From assembly GCF_963676685.1 (NCBI RefSeq), contig NC_092348.1, positions 16,195,531 to 16,259,530 of the forward strand: DNA of 64,000 nt, in the 5' to 3' direction. Source of the DNA: Mytilus edulis. Lineage: Eukaryota > Mollusca > Bivalvia > Mytilida > Mytilidae. The notes beneath the pieces are model-generated. The model was not told where the DNA came from. It did no database searches and saw only the letters and a program-made list of their open reading frames with translations. The position numbers and the translations under genes were made by a program. This document shows positions 24,001 through 34,652 of this stretch, piece by piece (positions within the stretch are counted from its first letter, which is position 1; each line of letters opens with the position of its first letter).

Positions 24001-24647
24001 TAGAGGAGAAGAAATCAGATATAAATCACAATGATGGTGCGCCATTGTTTCTTTCTTGTCAAAATGGACATACAGATACTGTGAAATTATTGCTGGTTAA
24101 TAATGCAAACATAACACCATCATCATTTGCTGTGGCATGTGAAAATGGCTACATTACAATAGTAAATAGTTTACTTCAGAACGAAACCACCATTTCTTTA
24201 TATGTCGATAAATTATCCCCTTTACATTTAGCCTCAGGGAATGGACATCTAAATGTAGTAGAAACTTTATTAAACAGTCAAATTAATATATCACATTTTG
24301 ATAAATGGTCTTCGTTATGTGTAGCTTCACATGTAGGTCATATTGATATAGTGAAGGTTTTAGTAAAAAGTGAGACCAATGCTGCTTTTTGTGACAAGAA
24401 TGGATATTCCCCATTGTACGCAGCTTGTCAAGGTGGAAATATCGATATAGTACAGTTTTTAATTCAGCAAAATATCACTATATTTCATTTTAACAAAAGG
24501 GGTCAGTCACTTCTTCATGCCGCTTGTTCTAATATCGAAACAAAAGATGATCATTTGTCCGTTATAAACCTCCTTCTAGATAAAAAATTAGAAATATCTT
24601 TAACTGATAATAGTGGAGTGACAAATCAGGAAAAGTCGCTTAGTTAA
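12093..24647 (+). CDS. HEPN - coiled coil - nSTAND3 NTPase - ankyrin repeat protein
   Basis: Five exons: 12093-12192, 12641-13062, 15677-15845, 20988-21305 and 22168-24647, giving 1162 residues. All junction phases agree and the sum divides by three. Exons 1-3 encode a DZIP3-like HEPN domain; RNPWAH at 15692-15709 fits the HEPN ribonuclease motif R-X4-H. Exon 4 is a coiled-coil linker starting ISLLSGTPLGLELVNEI. Exon 5 starts with a nSTAND3 NTPase: Walker A GSSGSGKS (22284-22307), Walker B VFVIDD (22428-22445), then KLLVSCR (22584-22604). After a short acidic stretch, ankyrin repeats run from about 23540. Intron 2 uses a GC donor (13063), the others GT. The start has a fair Kozak context (GAGATGG) and an upstream in-frame stop. 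The inferred role is a cytosolic sensor whose repeats trigger the NTPase and then RNA cleavage. A transposon follows the stop at once, so the C-terminus may be truncated; more ankyrin repeats lie at 26894-28576. Confidence 0.85.
13258..13570 (+). repeat. Dispersed repeat family C in intron 2
   Basis: Marks are CCTGTCCTAAGTCAGGAATC, GGTTTTCCCGTTTGAATGGT and GAGAGTTGTCTCATTGGCAC. The right two thirds recur at 41009-41200. A reversed piece of the left part is at 26088-26180 (AACGAGAAACGAGAAAC). Non-coding. Confidence 0.8.
13930..14060. repeat. Cluster of CATTTGCGCC motifs
   Basis: Four or more exact or near copies of CATTTGCGCC or TTTTGCGCCAAT fall within about 130 bases of intron 2. This is probably a small interspersed repeat; no function can be assigned. 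Confidence 0.5.
14149..15297. mobile_element. 1.15 kb element with CCCACTAG ends and many CGTGGT-type motifs
   Basis: The ends are imperfect inverted repeats: CCCACTAGGCCAC on the left and GTGGTCTAGTGGGA on the right. Both flanks are filled with dozens of degenerate motifs such as GATCGTGGTGAG, GTCGTGGTGAGGTC and AAGCGTGGTAAGATCG. On the left they run forward and then reversed; on the right they run forward. A roughly 250 bp core (14640-14890) lacks them. No transposase frame is visible. It lies wholly inside intron 2. Confidence 0.65.
15846..15892 (+). other. Possible alternative HEPN-only C-terminus by intron 3 retention
   Basis: If the donor at 15846 is not used, the frame runs on for 15 codons (ending DIVKKK) to a TGA. 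That would give a HEPN protein without NTPase or ankyrin repeats. The added residues form a plausible helix, but no transcript evidence is available. Confidence 0.35.
16580..16717. mobile_element. Short foldback repeat
   Basis: The ends are inverted copies of AAATATAGCCTTTGTAT, and the arms extend inward through sequence like AGGTCGATACAAGGATATAT. The whole 138 bp could fold into a hairpin. It lies in intron 3. Confidence 0.7.
16740..16872 (-). repeat. Reversed 3'-tail copy of the retroelement at 18595-19790
   Basis: This matches the reverse complement of 19632-19790, sharing TGGTTGCCTTCGGCTG and ACATATTCACCATTTCC on the minus strand. It is probably a strongly 5'-truncated copy of the same reverse-transcriptase element. 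Confidence 0.7.
17375..17518. mobile_element. Foldback MITE, about 144 bp
   Basis: The arms are inverted repeats of about 45 bases containing GGAGATATGAAGATTTGTTC on the left and GAACAAATCTTCATATCTCC on the right. Non-coding; it lies in intron 3. Confidence 0.8.
18595..19140 (+). pseudogene. C-terminal part of a reverse transcriptase, 5'-truncated
   Basis: The 181-codon frame holds IYDKRDDFSFPIVNYPF and GVYISQLVRFARVCN, which I recognise from the C-terminal region of a multi-copy invertebrate reverse-transcriptase family (a Penelope-like group is my guess). The catalytic part is absent. The downstream sequence to about 19790 behaves as its 3'UTR, since its end recurs reversed at 16740-16872. 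A related degenerate copy at 51590-52380 keeps the YIDD box. The last residues are intact, so this is probably a fairly recent truncated insertion. Confidence 0.65.
19141..19790 (+). repeat. 3' non-coding tail of the reverse-transcriptase element
   Basis: This follows the frame at 18595-19140. The distal 160 bases recur reversed at 16740-16872, which marks the likely 3' end of the element. Small frames here are chance openings. Confidence 0.55.
19991..20315. repeat. Tandem duplication of a unit of about 154 bp
   Basis: Two adjacent direct copies share ACATCCTAGCTAAGATAATC and CTGAGACATGTCGTAAGT, starting at 19991 and 20145. The second has small insertions. Confidence 0.75.
20428..20447. repeat. 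Perfect 20-base palindrome
   Basis: AGGCATTAAGCTTAATGCCT equals its own reverse complement. It is one of several such units in the terminal repeat of the element at 17911-20571. Confidence 0.9.
21306..22167 (+). other. Intron 4 of the HEPN-nSTAND3 gene
   Basis: The donor is GAG|GTAAAC and the acceptor TATTTTAG|CA, both leaving the same codon phase. No repeat or gene was recognised inside. Confidence 0.75.
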
Positions 24648-25438
24648 GGAGTTTAATGCACCGGAATACCTCACGGCTGAAAATTCACATGAAGATAGAG
24701 TAAACATTATACTTTCATTTTAGCCCTGTCGTAGAGTTTTCCCACGGTGCAGTTTGTTGTAAAATCGTGTAAAAGTGAGATTTTCTGATTTTTTTCTTTT
24801 TCATTTTCAAACACGAGACGCTTATAATAAATTCCGAAATGAAGATATCATAAAAATATTTGGTATCAGATGAAAGAGTGATGTATCAGCTTTTATTTCA
24901 CATCAAACTTTAATATCATACGAGCATATAAATTGAAAGAATTGTACGATTTTCAAATGTATGTAACATTTTTGTCAATCTTACCGTCTGTCAAAGTCTA
25001 TTACATTTCTTATAAATATCACCAATAGTAAATTTTCACAAAATATAGTGGAAAAACCAATACTTCAGAAGTGTTGATACATACAAGTTTGATTGAACAT
25101 AAAAATCAACTTTTACGAGCATTTTTATAAAACTCATCACATAGCAGTATTACTACTCAATTTTCACCTCAATGATTCATGTAACGTTCCCCTTTCCTAT
25201 TTACCCCGATCATATGAAATGCAATGACTTAAATATGAATTTTCTTAAGTTTTATAAAAAAGAATATATATTTGTATCAATAGTTGTGTCGATGTGCTTG
25301 AATAAATACAGATGCTAAGTTTTAATAACTTTTGAGCTGCTTTTATTCTTGTTTTTCGAAAATACTAAATTTAAACCACAGTGGAACACATCTGAAAAAT
25401 TCCGGAAAATTATTGTCGGTGCGAATTCCATTCAATAG

Positions 25439-25662
25439 TGGGTCTCATTGGGTCTAAGCGTGACGCGGGATTGCCGATTTTAACTAAGCGTGACACGTGA
25501 AAGTCAAATTATTGTGACTTGAAAACGAGAAAGTCTAGCTGGACACGGGAATTTACATTAAAAAGAGAATTGTTTACGTATACAGTGTAATGAAGCGGGA
25601 TACAGGAAACTGACAAAACAGTAAGCGGGATCCAGGATCAGAACCCCCAATGAGACCCCCTT
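25439..25662. mobile_element. Nested MITE-like repeat with GGGTCTCATTGGG ends
   Basis: The inverted ends GGGTCTCATTGGG and CCCAATGAGACCC enclose about 220 bases with GCGTGACRCGKGA and AAGCGGGATMCAGGA repeats. It lies inside the 24648-26889 element. Non-coding. Confidence 0.65.
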
Positions 25663-26087
25663 AATAAGAACGGGTAAAGTAGCTCAGATCATGTAATTAA
25701 GCCTTTACATGTTCAAGAAGAAAACATGATCATGCATTTGAATTAGTGAGAGAGATTCTCAGAAAAAAAACAAGCGTGAAACGATGAATCAACTTTCGTT
25801 AAAACACGCTTCATGGCATATTACAATGACTGGCCTGGTATAAAATGTCTATTCTAGAGACAAAATGCATACAACAAGCTAAGCAATTAAGGTATGTTGA
25901 GTCATTTGAGCGTGCCAATATTGTTTACTTTTAAATGACGCAAATTATCAGGCAGGGCATCTAGTGGACAGTTTACTCGTAATACATAACTTCAAGGACA
26001 AGCCGCCTCGACATTCAGCATGCATTCTTAACTATTTGATGAAATTTAAAAAAATCATTCGCACCGAACAGTAAGGGCTCCAAAAAA

Positions 26088-26180
26088 TTGACTAGTGTTA
26101 AACCAATGCAATGGTATAATCTATATAAAAACGAGAAACGAGAAACATTTATGAACCAAATCAACAAACGACAACCTTGT
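26088..26180 (-). repeat. Family C repeat fragment, reversed
   Basis: The run AAAACGAGAAACGAGAAAC and its surroundings match the reverse complement of the left part of the repeat at 13258-13570. It is a truncated copy inside the TTAA-flanked element. Confidence 0.6.
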
Positions 26181-26893
26181 CTGTTATTGTTTTATATAAA
26201 ATTTAAAAAAAGGGGGGACATATCTTATCGATGTGCAATTGGTCTAGTACCGATTTATTTATTAAAATAAAAACAAACTTCATGTACTATAGTTTCATGA
26301 ACATGAGGTCTCATTTTTATAGTTCTTACATCCTTTTAAGTCTAAATAATCAGAAAAGAATTTCATAATTTTTTTCCATAACACCATAGACAGAGTGTAA
26401 ACTTTACAGTTCCTATTTCTCCTCTGTTCTTTATGGTATTTTAACAAAACTTTCCCAAAAATACCTTTATATGTGGCCATATATTATTGCAAAGCTAAAT
26501 CTTAATTATGAATATTTTTTTGTCGATAATTTCCGTAAATAAAGATATTTGTTTCATTTTCGTACATGTTGCAAGCGAGGGTACGTATCACTTATATCTG
26601 GTAATCAGACATAAATATGACTAGCTGTATTTGTGGAGCATTCTAAGCGCATGCTTCCATCGAAAAAAAATCTCAGTTAACATGAGAGACTACCGAGAAA
26701 TTGTCCAAAATGTCTAAAATTTGCAATTTTTTAAAATCCCCCCTTTTGACCTTTAATCGCAATTATCAAAAATCTGCACCACTTTGGCATTCTACGACAT
26801 GCCTTACTAGAAGGGTATTATATTTATCTTCAAAATAAGACCAAAATTAGCCGTGAGGTATTTCGGTGCATTAAATTTTTAAATTTACCTTAA

Positions 26894-28576
26894 TTGTCAC
26901 CGTACTATAATAATGGATTTACTCCACTGCATTTCGCTTCTCTTGGAAATTCCGATGATATAGTTAGGCTATTACTGAAAAGAGGTGTTGATGTTAACCA
27001 TCAAACAGCTGTACAAGGTAATACATCTTTGCACCTTGCATGCACATGGAGAGATGTGGTATTTCAAAGAAACACAAATGTCACAATTTCATTATGTGAC
27101 AATAATGGGAAATCGTTTGAAGTTGGTGTTTCCAAATTTAGTTCACCTTTTCCAACACATGTCTGTTATGACACTCATGGTATTCATCAATCTATCGTGC
27201 GGTTGTTATTAGAATACCAGGCTGATGTTTCATTATGTAACTATAAAGGACAAACGCCGTTACATATTGCTTGCGAAAGTGGTGATTACTATGTTGTCAA
27301 AGTGTTGGTAGAAATTAATGCAGACATAACCGTGTGCGACAACGACGGAAATACTCCACTTGATCTTGCATGTCAACGAGAACACACAGATGTCGTGACA
27401 TTGTTACTCTACAGTATAACAAATATATCACAGTTAGATAATGATGGAAAGACTGCATTTCATTCAGCATGTAAGGGTTATGGAAACAGGAAAAAAGATG
27501 TTGGATGGTTCTTTGGCAATCCTTGGCAGCGTCCAACCGATAATGATATTGAAGCACACAAATCTGTCATCGAGATTTTGCGCCATAAAAAAGCAGACGT
27601 AAATAAACGTAATAAACATGGAGAAACACCTTTACATACAGCTTGTGAATATGGTCCTATTGATATTGTAAAGATTCTTCTAAATGAAGGTGCAGATATA
27701 TCACTATGTGACATGAAAGGTCAGTCTATCGTGTATAAGACATGTGCTGGAGGAAATAGTAGAATATTAAATATTTTGCTTCAAAGAAATGCCAACTTTT
27801 TAAAATGCGACAATGATGGAAACTCGGCACTGCATGTAACGTGCAAAAACAGAGGTAAAGTGCAAAAGAAATGGCCCCCGGGTAATCTGAAGCGTAAATT
27901 ACCATGCAAATTATCTTCGACCTCAAAGTTTGAATTTGAAGAACTTTCGATATACATAGCAGATGAGTTTGAATGTGTTTTAAAAATACTTGTCGATCAA
28001 AACGTAGACCTGAACATAAGAAATAACTGTCAACAAACACCACTCCATATTGCAACTGAAGGTGGTCATTTACCTCTGGTTAACATGCTTGTTGAACGAA
28101 ATGTTGATGTTAATATGTGTGACAACAACGGAAAATCACCATTATATTTGGCATGTGAAATGAGACATATAGATATTGTTAAAATTTTATTGTTACATAA
28201 TGCCAACATGCATTTAGTAGATAACAACAAACGGTCTCCGTTTCATGCTGTTTGCAACGGGTTGAGTCTTCCACCAACTGAAATAGAAATTCAAAGTGTA
28301 CGAGATTTAGTTTCACTTCTAATAGACTATAAAGGAGATCTTTCTCACCCTGACAATGACGGTAAAATACCATTACACTTTGCTTGTAAAGTCGGTTGTC
28401 TTGCTATTGTCGAATCGTTGGCAGTAAAGAAAGCACACTTTACTGTATGTGATTCAAATGGCCAGACGCCATTAGATGAAGCCAAAAAAGCAGGACATTG
28501 GGACACTGTGCGTTTTCTTGAAAACTTTGAAGATGACACGAGTAAAAATTACAATCCGTTTTATTTTCTGTGGTGA
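26894..28576 (+). pseudogene. Ankyrin-repeat region, separated 3' part of the HEPN-nSTAND3 gene
   Basis: An open frame of 560 codons to a TGA that is almost wholly ankyrin repeats (units such as GFTPLHFASLGNSDDIVRLL and GQTPLHIACESGDYYVVKVL), with several long inserted loops. It has no good start: the frame opens right after TAA at 26891, the first codon is TTG, and no acceptor AG precedes the first repeat. Style, strand and adjacency indicate the C-terminal sensor of the gene ending at 24647. If the transposon and one TTAA copy are set aside, the two frames are in register, broken only by the TAA within the target site. It could be a broken allele, be joined by unseen splicing, or be an independent ankyrin gene. 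Its own codons look intact, so the break is probably recent. Confidence 0.75.
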
Positions 28577-29289
28577 AAATCTGAATCTATTTGCGACATT
28601 TTTTTAGTTGTCAATCGCGTTTTTTTTTCTGATATACTAGTACCTGGGGATTTCGAAGTAAAGTTTTGTACTGCATTATTCAAACAAGACTTGTGATCTT
28701 ATCTTGTTAACATACATTTGAGATAATGAAAAGTCCCAAAATAAACACTGTCAATTACTATTCTATACTTATTAAAGTTTTATAAATCCTGGTGAAACAA
28801 GATTACTTTTTTTCCTTCGCCAATATGAAAACAGAAATATGTTTAAATAATGTGTAAGAATTTTTTTTCCAATTTCAACGCCTTATCTAATATAAATTTA
28901 ATTTTCTATCAAAACTGGAGTCAGTACGGCGATAACTGAAACTCCCCGTAATCAAAGATCAAAAAGGTGATAAAGAAAAAGAACTAAGGTGTTAACAGCT
29001 CGGAGCATTGACTGCTCAATTTCCCAATGTAAAATATATAACTTGCATATCATAGATAACCGTACGAAAATAAGATTTTATGAAAACCGAAACTTTGTGA
29101 TTACGAAAAAGGTATTAATAAACATTCCGAATTCCAAAGTAAAGTTAATCCATGCAGATATTTGAAAGCCAGGGGTTCTTAAAACCCGAAAGAATTTAAT
29201 AGCTTTATGATTAAAAGGGACTGTTAAATAGTAGTCAAATTCATCAAAGGTGTGTGAGGGAGTTGAAACCTTAGCTTATTGATAATCTA
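28577..29289. other. 3' flank of the ankyrin region, no gene seen
   Basis: AT-rich DNA that probably includes the 3'UTR. No open frame of note. Confidence 0.45.
28740..28745 (+). terminator. Candidate polyadenylation signal
   Basis: AATAAA lies about 165 bases past the end of the ankyrin frame. Confidence 0.35.
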
Positions 29290-29420
29290 TAAAATCTGAC
29301 AAAAACCAAATGCTCGTCTTAATCAACCTACAAAACAGTTGGAAAACAGAAGTGATATTCCTGACTTGGTACAGGCATTTTCAAGGGAATGGTAGACTAA
29401 ACATGGTTGTATTGCTAGAT
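29290..29420 (+). repeat. Family B repeat, partial copy
   Basis: It contains TTCCTGACTTGGTACAGGCA followed by a diverged version of the family B right side. Confidence 0.65.
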
Positions 29421-29784
29421 AACCTTCCGTTGGTTATAGTTTTGACATGTAAAAACAATTGTGGTATTACCCAAACAGACATTAAAGGGTAATGTGACAA
29501 TAGTTTGGATCCAACAGATATTCAAAACACATCACATGTGATAATTTTCATTCGTCCGAAACGTTTTTCTGGATTTACTTTTATCAGGAACGATCAAAGC
29601 TAAGTATGTAAAAGAACCGAAGCAATTGAAGAGCTGTTTAATAAAATTAAAAAAAAAAAAGGACCGAATCGCGGCTAATTCCATCTAAGGATAATATTTG
29701 CTGATTGAGTTTAAACCTTAAATTTAATTAAAAATGAATCAATAGACAACTTCAGAAAGGTTTGTTATAAATCAAGTCTTTTTT

Positions 29785-29880
29785 CGAATTACTGACTTCT
29801 AAGCTGGTGATACTCTCGTGGACTGAAGTCGGCCAGCCGAAGTATTGACCCTGAAAACACAAATTGGTAACAGCACGTTA
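29785..29880 (+). repeat. Dispersed repeat, copy 2 (GACTTCTAAGCTGGT type)
   Basis: Diverged copy of the unit at 10574-10720, sharing the ACTGAC..CTGGTGATAC block and the following CGAAGT..GACCC spacing. Confidence 0.5.
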
Positions 29881-30156
29881 TAAATTGTTTGCATTCAAGT
29901 CGCTTTTCTTGATTTACCACTATCAGGAACTCATAAAGCCGAGTCTTTGAAAGCCAATGATGTATTTATAGACCCTATGATTGAAATGACTACAGAGGTC
30001 AAATGCATATGCCTAAAAATTATGTCTATTTAAGAAGGATATATGAATGTGAGCACATAAAAAAAATGATTGTTAATAGAGAAACTATCATAAACATTTA
30101 AGGAATGACTGTAATAGTTTTTATGTCTATGAAGAAAGAAGTTAACATAAAAAAAC

Positions 30157-30210
30157 TTGGTGCACACTGATTAACGCGCGCAGCGGTTTATTAAACAGTA
30201 TGCACCATAT
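30157..30210. repeat. Small inverted repeat
   Basis: TGGTGCACACTGATTAA is mirrored by TTATTAAACAGTATGCACCA about 20 bases later. It is probably the end of a longer interspersed element that runs on to about 30420. Confidence 0.5.
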
Positions 30211-30472
30211 TTTTTGTTATTTCGAATAGACAGAAAAAATATTACAGTAATTTCTAATAATTAAATTCTAAATTCAATTTTTAACCGTAGAAAGCAATGA
30301 AAAAACGTTGGTGACGTCACGGTCACATGACTAAATTATGTATATGGGCTCATAACAAAATAACGTCATCCAATCAGACGACGCGTTACATCCAAAATTA
30401 AATTATATTATTATGTGACATTAAAATATTTAGCTTCTTTGTGTTCTACAAGTGTCTAAATGTAATAATTAT

Positions 30473-30571
30473 AGATTATCGTTGATCATCTCAACGAGAT
30501 TGATGTTCTCGCTTGAGCTGGTACAGCGAAAGTGAGAAAAGCAATCGAGTTGAGATGAACAATGATAATCT
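30473..30571. mobile_element. Short foldback repeat
   Basis: AGATTATCGTTGATCATCTC at the left is mirrored by GAGATGAACAATGATAATCT at the right, giving arms of about 30 bases and a short loop. Confidence 0.7.
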
Positions 30572-30689
30572 GTTTATCGCTATTTTACCTATGACGACGT
30601 TGTCAATTTCATGTCAATTTCGTTAGCAACGCCACGTGGCCTCCTTAGTTTCTAGTGATAATTTTTCCATCTCAAGCGAGAAGCATGAT

Positions 30690-30863
30690 GTGAAAATTAT
30701 CACAAAAAAAGATCAAAAGAAAAATGCACAAAATAGCGATAATATATAAAATCATTTCAAAAATGTCGGTAATGAGAGACGCGATGTTGATTCCCATAGC
30801 AATGCCGATGACTTGCTGAAGATGCCTTAATTGTCCAGCAGAAAACTCCAGGATACTGATCAC
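30690..30863 (-). pseudogene. Reverse-transcriptase fragment
   Basis: On the minus strand the frame reads LQQVIGIAMGINIASLITDIF, which fits the FQQxVGIPMGTNCAPLLADLF block of the same reverse-transcriptase family seen at 51590-52380. Only about 45 codons remain and several conserved residues are changed. It is a dead scrap. Confidence 0.5.
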
Positions 30864-31524
30864 TTGGTCAACTGTGTAGCAGGTTATATTATATTTGGGA
30901 TGTCCATGTTTTTAACAAAAAATGCCAAATTGAAAACAAACACAATCAATTTCTAACATTCTGTACTCTGTTTATGTTGATATGTATTGTGGATTATCTA
31001 TTATTAGATACTATTGGTCCTTAAAGGTATTTGCATATCAATGATTATTTATTCTGCAGCTGCATTGTTTATATAATAGAGGTATTAGAATGTACACGAG
31101 TTTACCTTTGATTACATAGAAAATAATAAGAAATGATATGACCATGATTGACCGTTTATACCCTTACGTCAAGCTTTTAAATCATTTACTCGACACGAAA
31201 AGATTTGCGAATATGCATGGTAATTACCATATCAAGCATTATAAGAGTCTCAATTACGACACAATCTTTTTATGTTTATATAATATTTTTTTCATGTTAT
31301 GCCTTTTCCGACTGCTTAAAACTTCGTTCAAGAGGTTAAATGGATTATGTTTTAGTTGAAATTGGTTTTTATATGGTCATTGTAAGAAAGGGTCTATATT
31401 GCATTCCCCTGTCATTTCGTTTATCTTTTTGATTTATCAGATACCTTCTTGTTGGCAGCCTATACAATATGTTGAATGAACTTATAAGTGTTGTCACACT
31501 ATTTTTCAATAACAGAATTAAATC

Positions 31525-31790
31525 TAAAAAGTAGGATCTCAAAAATACTGAACTCCGAGGAAAATTCAAAAAGGAAAGTTCCTAATCAAATGGCAAAATC
31601 CAAAGCTCAAATACATCAAACGAATGGATGACAACTGTCATATTCCTAACTTGGTACAGGCATTTTCTTATGTATAAAATGGTTGATTGAACCTGGTTTT
31701 ATAGCAAGCTAAACCTCTCACTTGTATGACAGTCGCATCCAATTCCATTATATTGACAACGATGCGGAACAAAAAAAAAAACAGACACAA
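31525..31790 (+). repeat. Family B repeat, partial copy
   Basis: Shares CTCAAAAATACTGAACTCCG, AACTTGGTACAGGCATTTTC and the CACTTGTATGACAGTC right side with the other copies. The best match is the reverse complement of 53225-53462. Confidence 0.75.
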
Positions 31791-31799
31791 TAGGTAAAC

Positions 31800-33261
31800 A
31801 TGTCAAACAAAGGGGTACAGCAGTCATATTGTGTTATAATCTTAATCATTATAAAAACAAACAAATATATCAAAGAACACAAAAAGGCATACATCAAATT
31901 AAACGACCTCATTTACTGTTTTTTTATATTACTTTACATCAAAAGGTGAATGGTAATTGGAGAACCCTTTTTTAATCTGTTCAGCACATGTCTACCTCCT
32001 GTTTGTTAATACTTTTAATTTTTAAATCTGTTGAATGCAGTGTAATCTTTTCAAACGCTTTGACATCATGATTTTATATTTTAATCAGCAGATGTAGGCG
32101 AGATGAGTTGTATATCAACTTCCTGTTTTACGATACTCGTAATTTGGGACATGGGTATGCTCTGCACGACAAAGTGTAATTTTCATTTCTTTCGCTGTGG
32201 CTTCATGTCCCTAAATGAATTATCAATCTTTGAGAGCTTTAAAAATTGTGACAAGAAACAGGAAATGTGTCACAGACACAACAACTCCACCAAAGAGCAT
32301 AAAAAAACCTGTTTGTTCTTGTGGTGTTGAATGTACCAGGTTATAGTCGTTTGAGTGCTTCTATGTTGATGTTGTTATAAAATCTGTACGCTTATACATT
32401 GTATACATGATTAACCGCTTCACATTCTTTATGTGTCTGCAAGTCAGGAGTCTGTAGTTCAGTGATTGTCATTAGTTGTTGTCTGTCGTATTTGATTTTT
32501 TAGTTCATTGTTTAACGTATATCAGGCCGTTTATAGTCTCTTTTTAAAGACGAACAACTTTTTTATCTTGAAATAGGGTGTACACAGATTTATACTGCAC
32601 TCGTTCTATTTGAGCAGTAAAAATGCGTTGACTGTATATTTCTATGTCATATACAGTCACTATCCTGATATCACTTTTCCTCATGAATATTTAAATAGAA
32701 ATTACCGAACTTGTAATTAATTATTCATGTGACCTATTCAACCTGTTGTTTCCAATGTATACAACGACTCAAACTTATGTCTTTTACAATTTTTAGAAAA
32801 TAAATATTTCACTTTAATCATTATGTTTTATGCTTATTGTTGATATTTTAGTTCATTCTCAGTCAAACAATTCCTTTACCATCGATTTTCGGGTTTCATC
32901 AGGAAATGTACATTTCATTGTGTTGTATATTTCTCCGCCTGCATGATATAAGACCTTTTTATAAAAGGGGAGTTTCCCAATATTTAAATCAAATAGTAAA
33001 GTTAACAAATTATACAACAATTGAAAATGTTTTTTTTTAGATTGCAGTATAAACAAGTTAAGACAATAATAGTACATTGACTTGACATATCAACGATAAT
33101 TATCAATTTAAAAATAGAAATACACCTTTCAATAATTAAAAGATTAGAACCTCTCAACTCATAATTGTGTTGTCTTTTTCTTTGCCGTTCGCCGCCTTTC
33201 TTCTATGAGCCCGGCTCGTAATTTTACTAGTTTAAATTCTCTATCATAAATTCGTCCGAAT
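31800..33261. other. Intergenic, no gene seen
   Basis: AT-rich; frames under 76 codons without motifs. A piece near 32430-32560 (AAGTCAGGAGTCTGTAGTTC) resembles mussel-type interspersed repeats but has no second copy here. Confidence 0.4.
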
Positions 33262-33823
33262 TTAAGGAGGCTCGAGAGTATAAAAATTTCAGAAAAAAAT
33301 TAAACATTTGTTTTTCATTACAAATTTTATTTATTACTTTTTGTAGTTGTTACTATATCATATGGTACAAAAAACATTCAAAACAATTAATTCGTGTTGG
33401 CCCCAGATGACTTTTAAAATGTAAACATCATTGAAAAAGATCCAAATTATCTCCCTTTGATGAAAAAATGCCATTTTTGGGCTTTAAAATTGAAATATCT
33501 CTTTTTACTCATCGGTGACCTATATTTTTTAATATAATTTCGATATATGCTGTACTTAAACTAAATTATTGTAAAATTTGAGCGATTTCTGTAATAAATT
33601 TCTTTTTTTATTTCGATATTACCTTTTTTTTCTCCTATTAGTTCAACAGAAAAAAATCACTTTTACAAAGATGTATGCTTCTTTCGAAGGCAGATTGAGA
33701 GCGCAAATGAACGGTGACCCCATTTTTTTATTTCATTTTTCTATTAACTATAAGATAAAGTTCATTTATAGAAAAATATAGAAAAATCCTATATAAATGA
33801 TTTAGACCCGCGAACCCCCTTAA
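33262..33823. mobile_element. TTAA-bounded MITE-like element, about 560 bp
   Basis: The left end TTAAGGAGGCTCGAG and the right end CGCGAACCCCCTTAA are imperfect inverted repeats, and both include TTAA. The interior is AT-rich and non-coding. Confidence 0.5.
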
Positions 33824-34644
33824 AACATTTCTAATCTATCTGGCTAAATATGGCAAGTCAAAGTGAAGACTTAATTTGCTCACTTAACTAGCATTACGGT
33901 TGTTGGGTAAAAAAAGGAACATCCAGAATCAACACAATAAAAACTTTCCAATGAATAAATATATCTTTAAAGGTTATGGATATTCAACTTTGTTAAAATA
34001 AATTATTTGATCACTGCAATATCGATTCAAGCACTATTCTTTGTCTCTATATGTGAACAACGTTTTTCATTTATCAATGCACACCTTGGTGTAATAATCT
34101 ATTATAGTGTGTGATAACATTGTGTGAGGGAATTCGACGTTTGTTGTACCACTGTCCACTCCAGTGCAATTTATGACAATACTACTGCATCAATCAGAAT
34201 GAATTTTTTTGCAGTGTTTTGAGAAATGATTTTACTTGTTGTCGCGTATTATTCGTGAAAATTTCAATGTTTTAAAAAGGCAAATTTTCTGTATAAAGTC
34301 GATGATTATAGTGACTTTTGAAGGCCAAACTTTCCACAGCCTTAAATACACAAATAAAAGATCCAAAAACTATACCAATATATAACGGCATGTTTATAAA
34401 ATTATAGCAAATCTATTGGCAAACAATTTTTTATTCGTACATGCAAAACAATGAACTTAAAATATCTGACATTTTCTCCCTACCCAGTTTTTCCCTATAC
34501 ATTTTTATGATGTGGACTGGTCATTGTTATTAAATCGTATGCAATTTGATTGGATTAAGTTGTTATTAGTTTACCTTCAAACTTGTTTTGGCATTTCATA
34601 CATCACTATTGATTAATAGAACGTGCATGAATGTGTACGGTATA
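33824..34644. other. Intergenic, no gene seen
   Basis: AT-rich sequence left of the nested transposon cluster, with nothing recognised. Confidence 0.4.
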
Positions 34645-34652
34645 TGACCGGA

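Larger units (their letters stand above)
24648..26889. mobile_element. 2.24 kb TTAA-flanked transposon splitting the ankyrin region
   Basis: It is bounded by TTAA at 24644-24647 and 26890-26893. Just inside each end is a 28-base inverted repeat, TGCACCGRAATACCTCACGG plus flanking bases (24652-24680 and 26848-26874). The outer spacer differs (4 and about 14 bases), so a second reading puts the element between TTAA copies at 24653-24656 and 26871-26874. No transposase frame is seen, so it is non-autonomous. TTAA targets are used by piggyBac and Kolobok families, but the ends are not typical piggyBac. Two smaller repeats are nested inside. Confidence 0.75.

Noticed and set aside
24648-26889. Reading the gap between the ankyrin frames as an ordinary intron
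   Set aside because: Stops flank both sides, no usable acceptor AG lies just before 26894, and the segment has transposon ends with TTAA on both sides.
24648-26889. Firm piggyBac assignment
   Set aside because: TTAA fits, but the terminal bases are GG rather than the usual CCC-type start, and no transposase is present.
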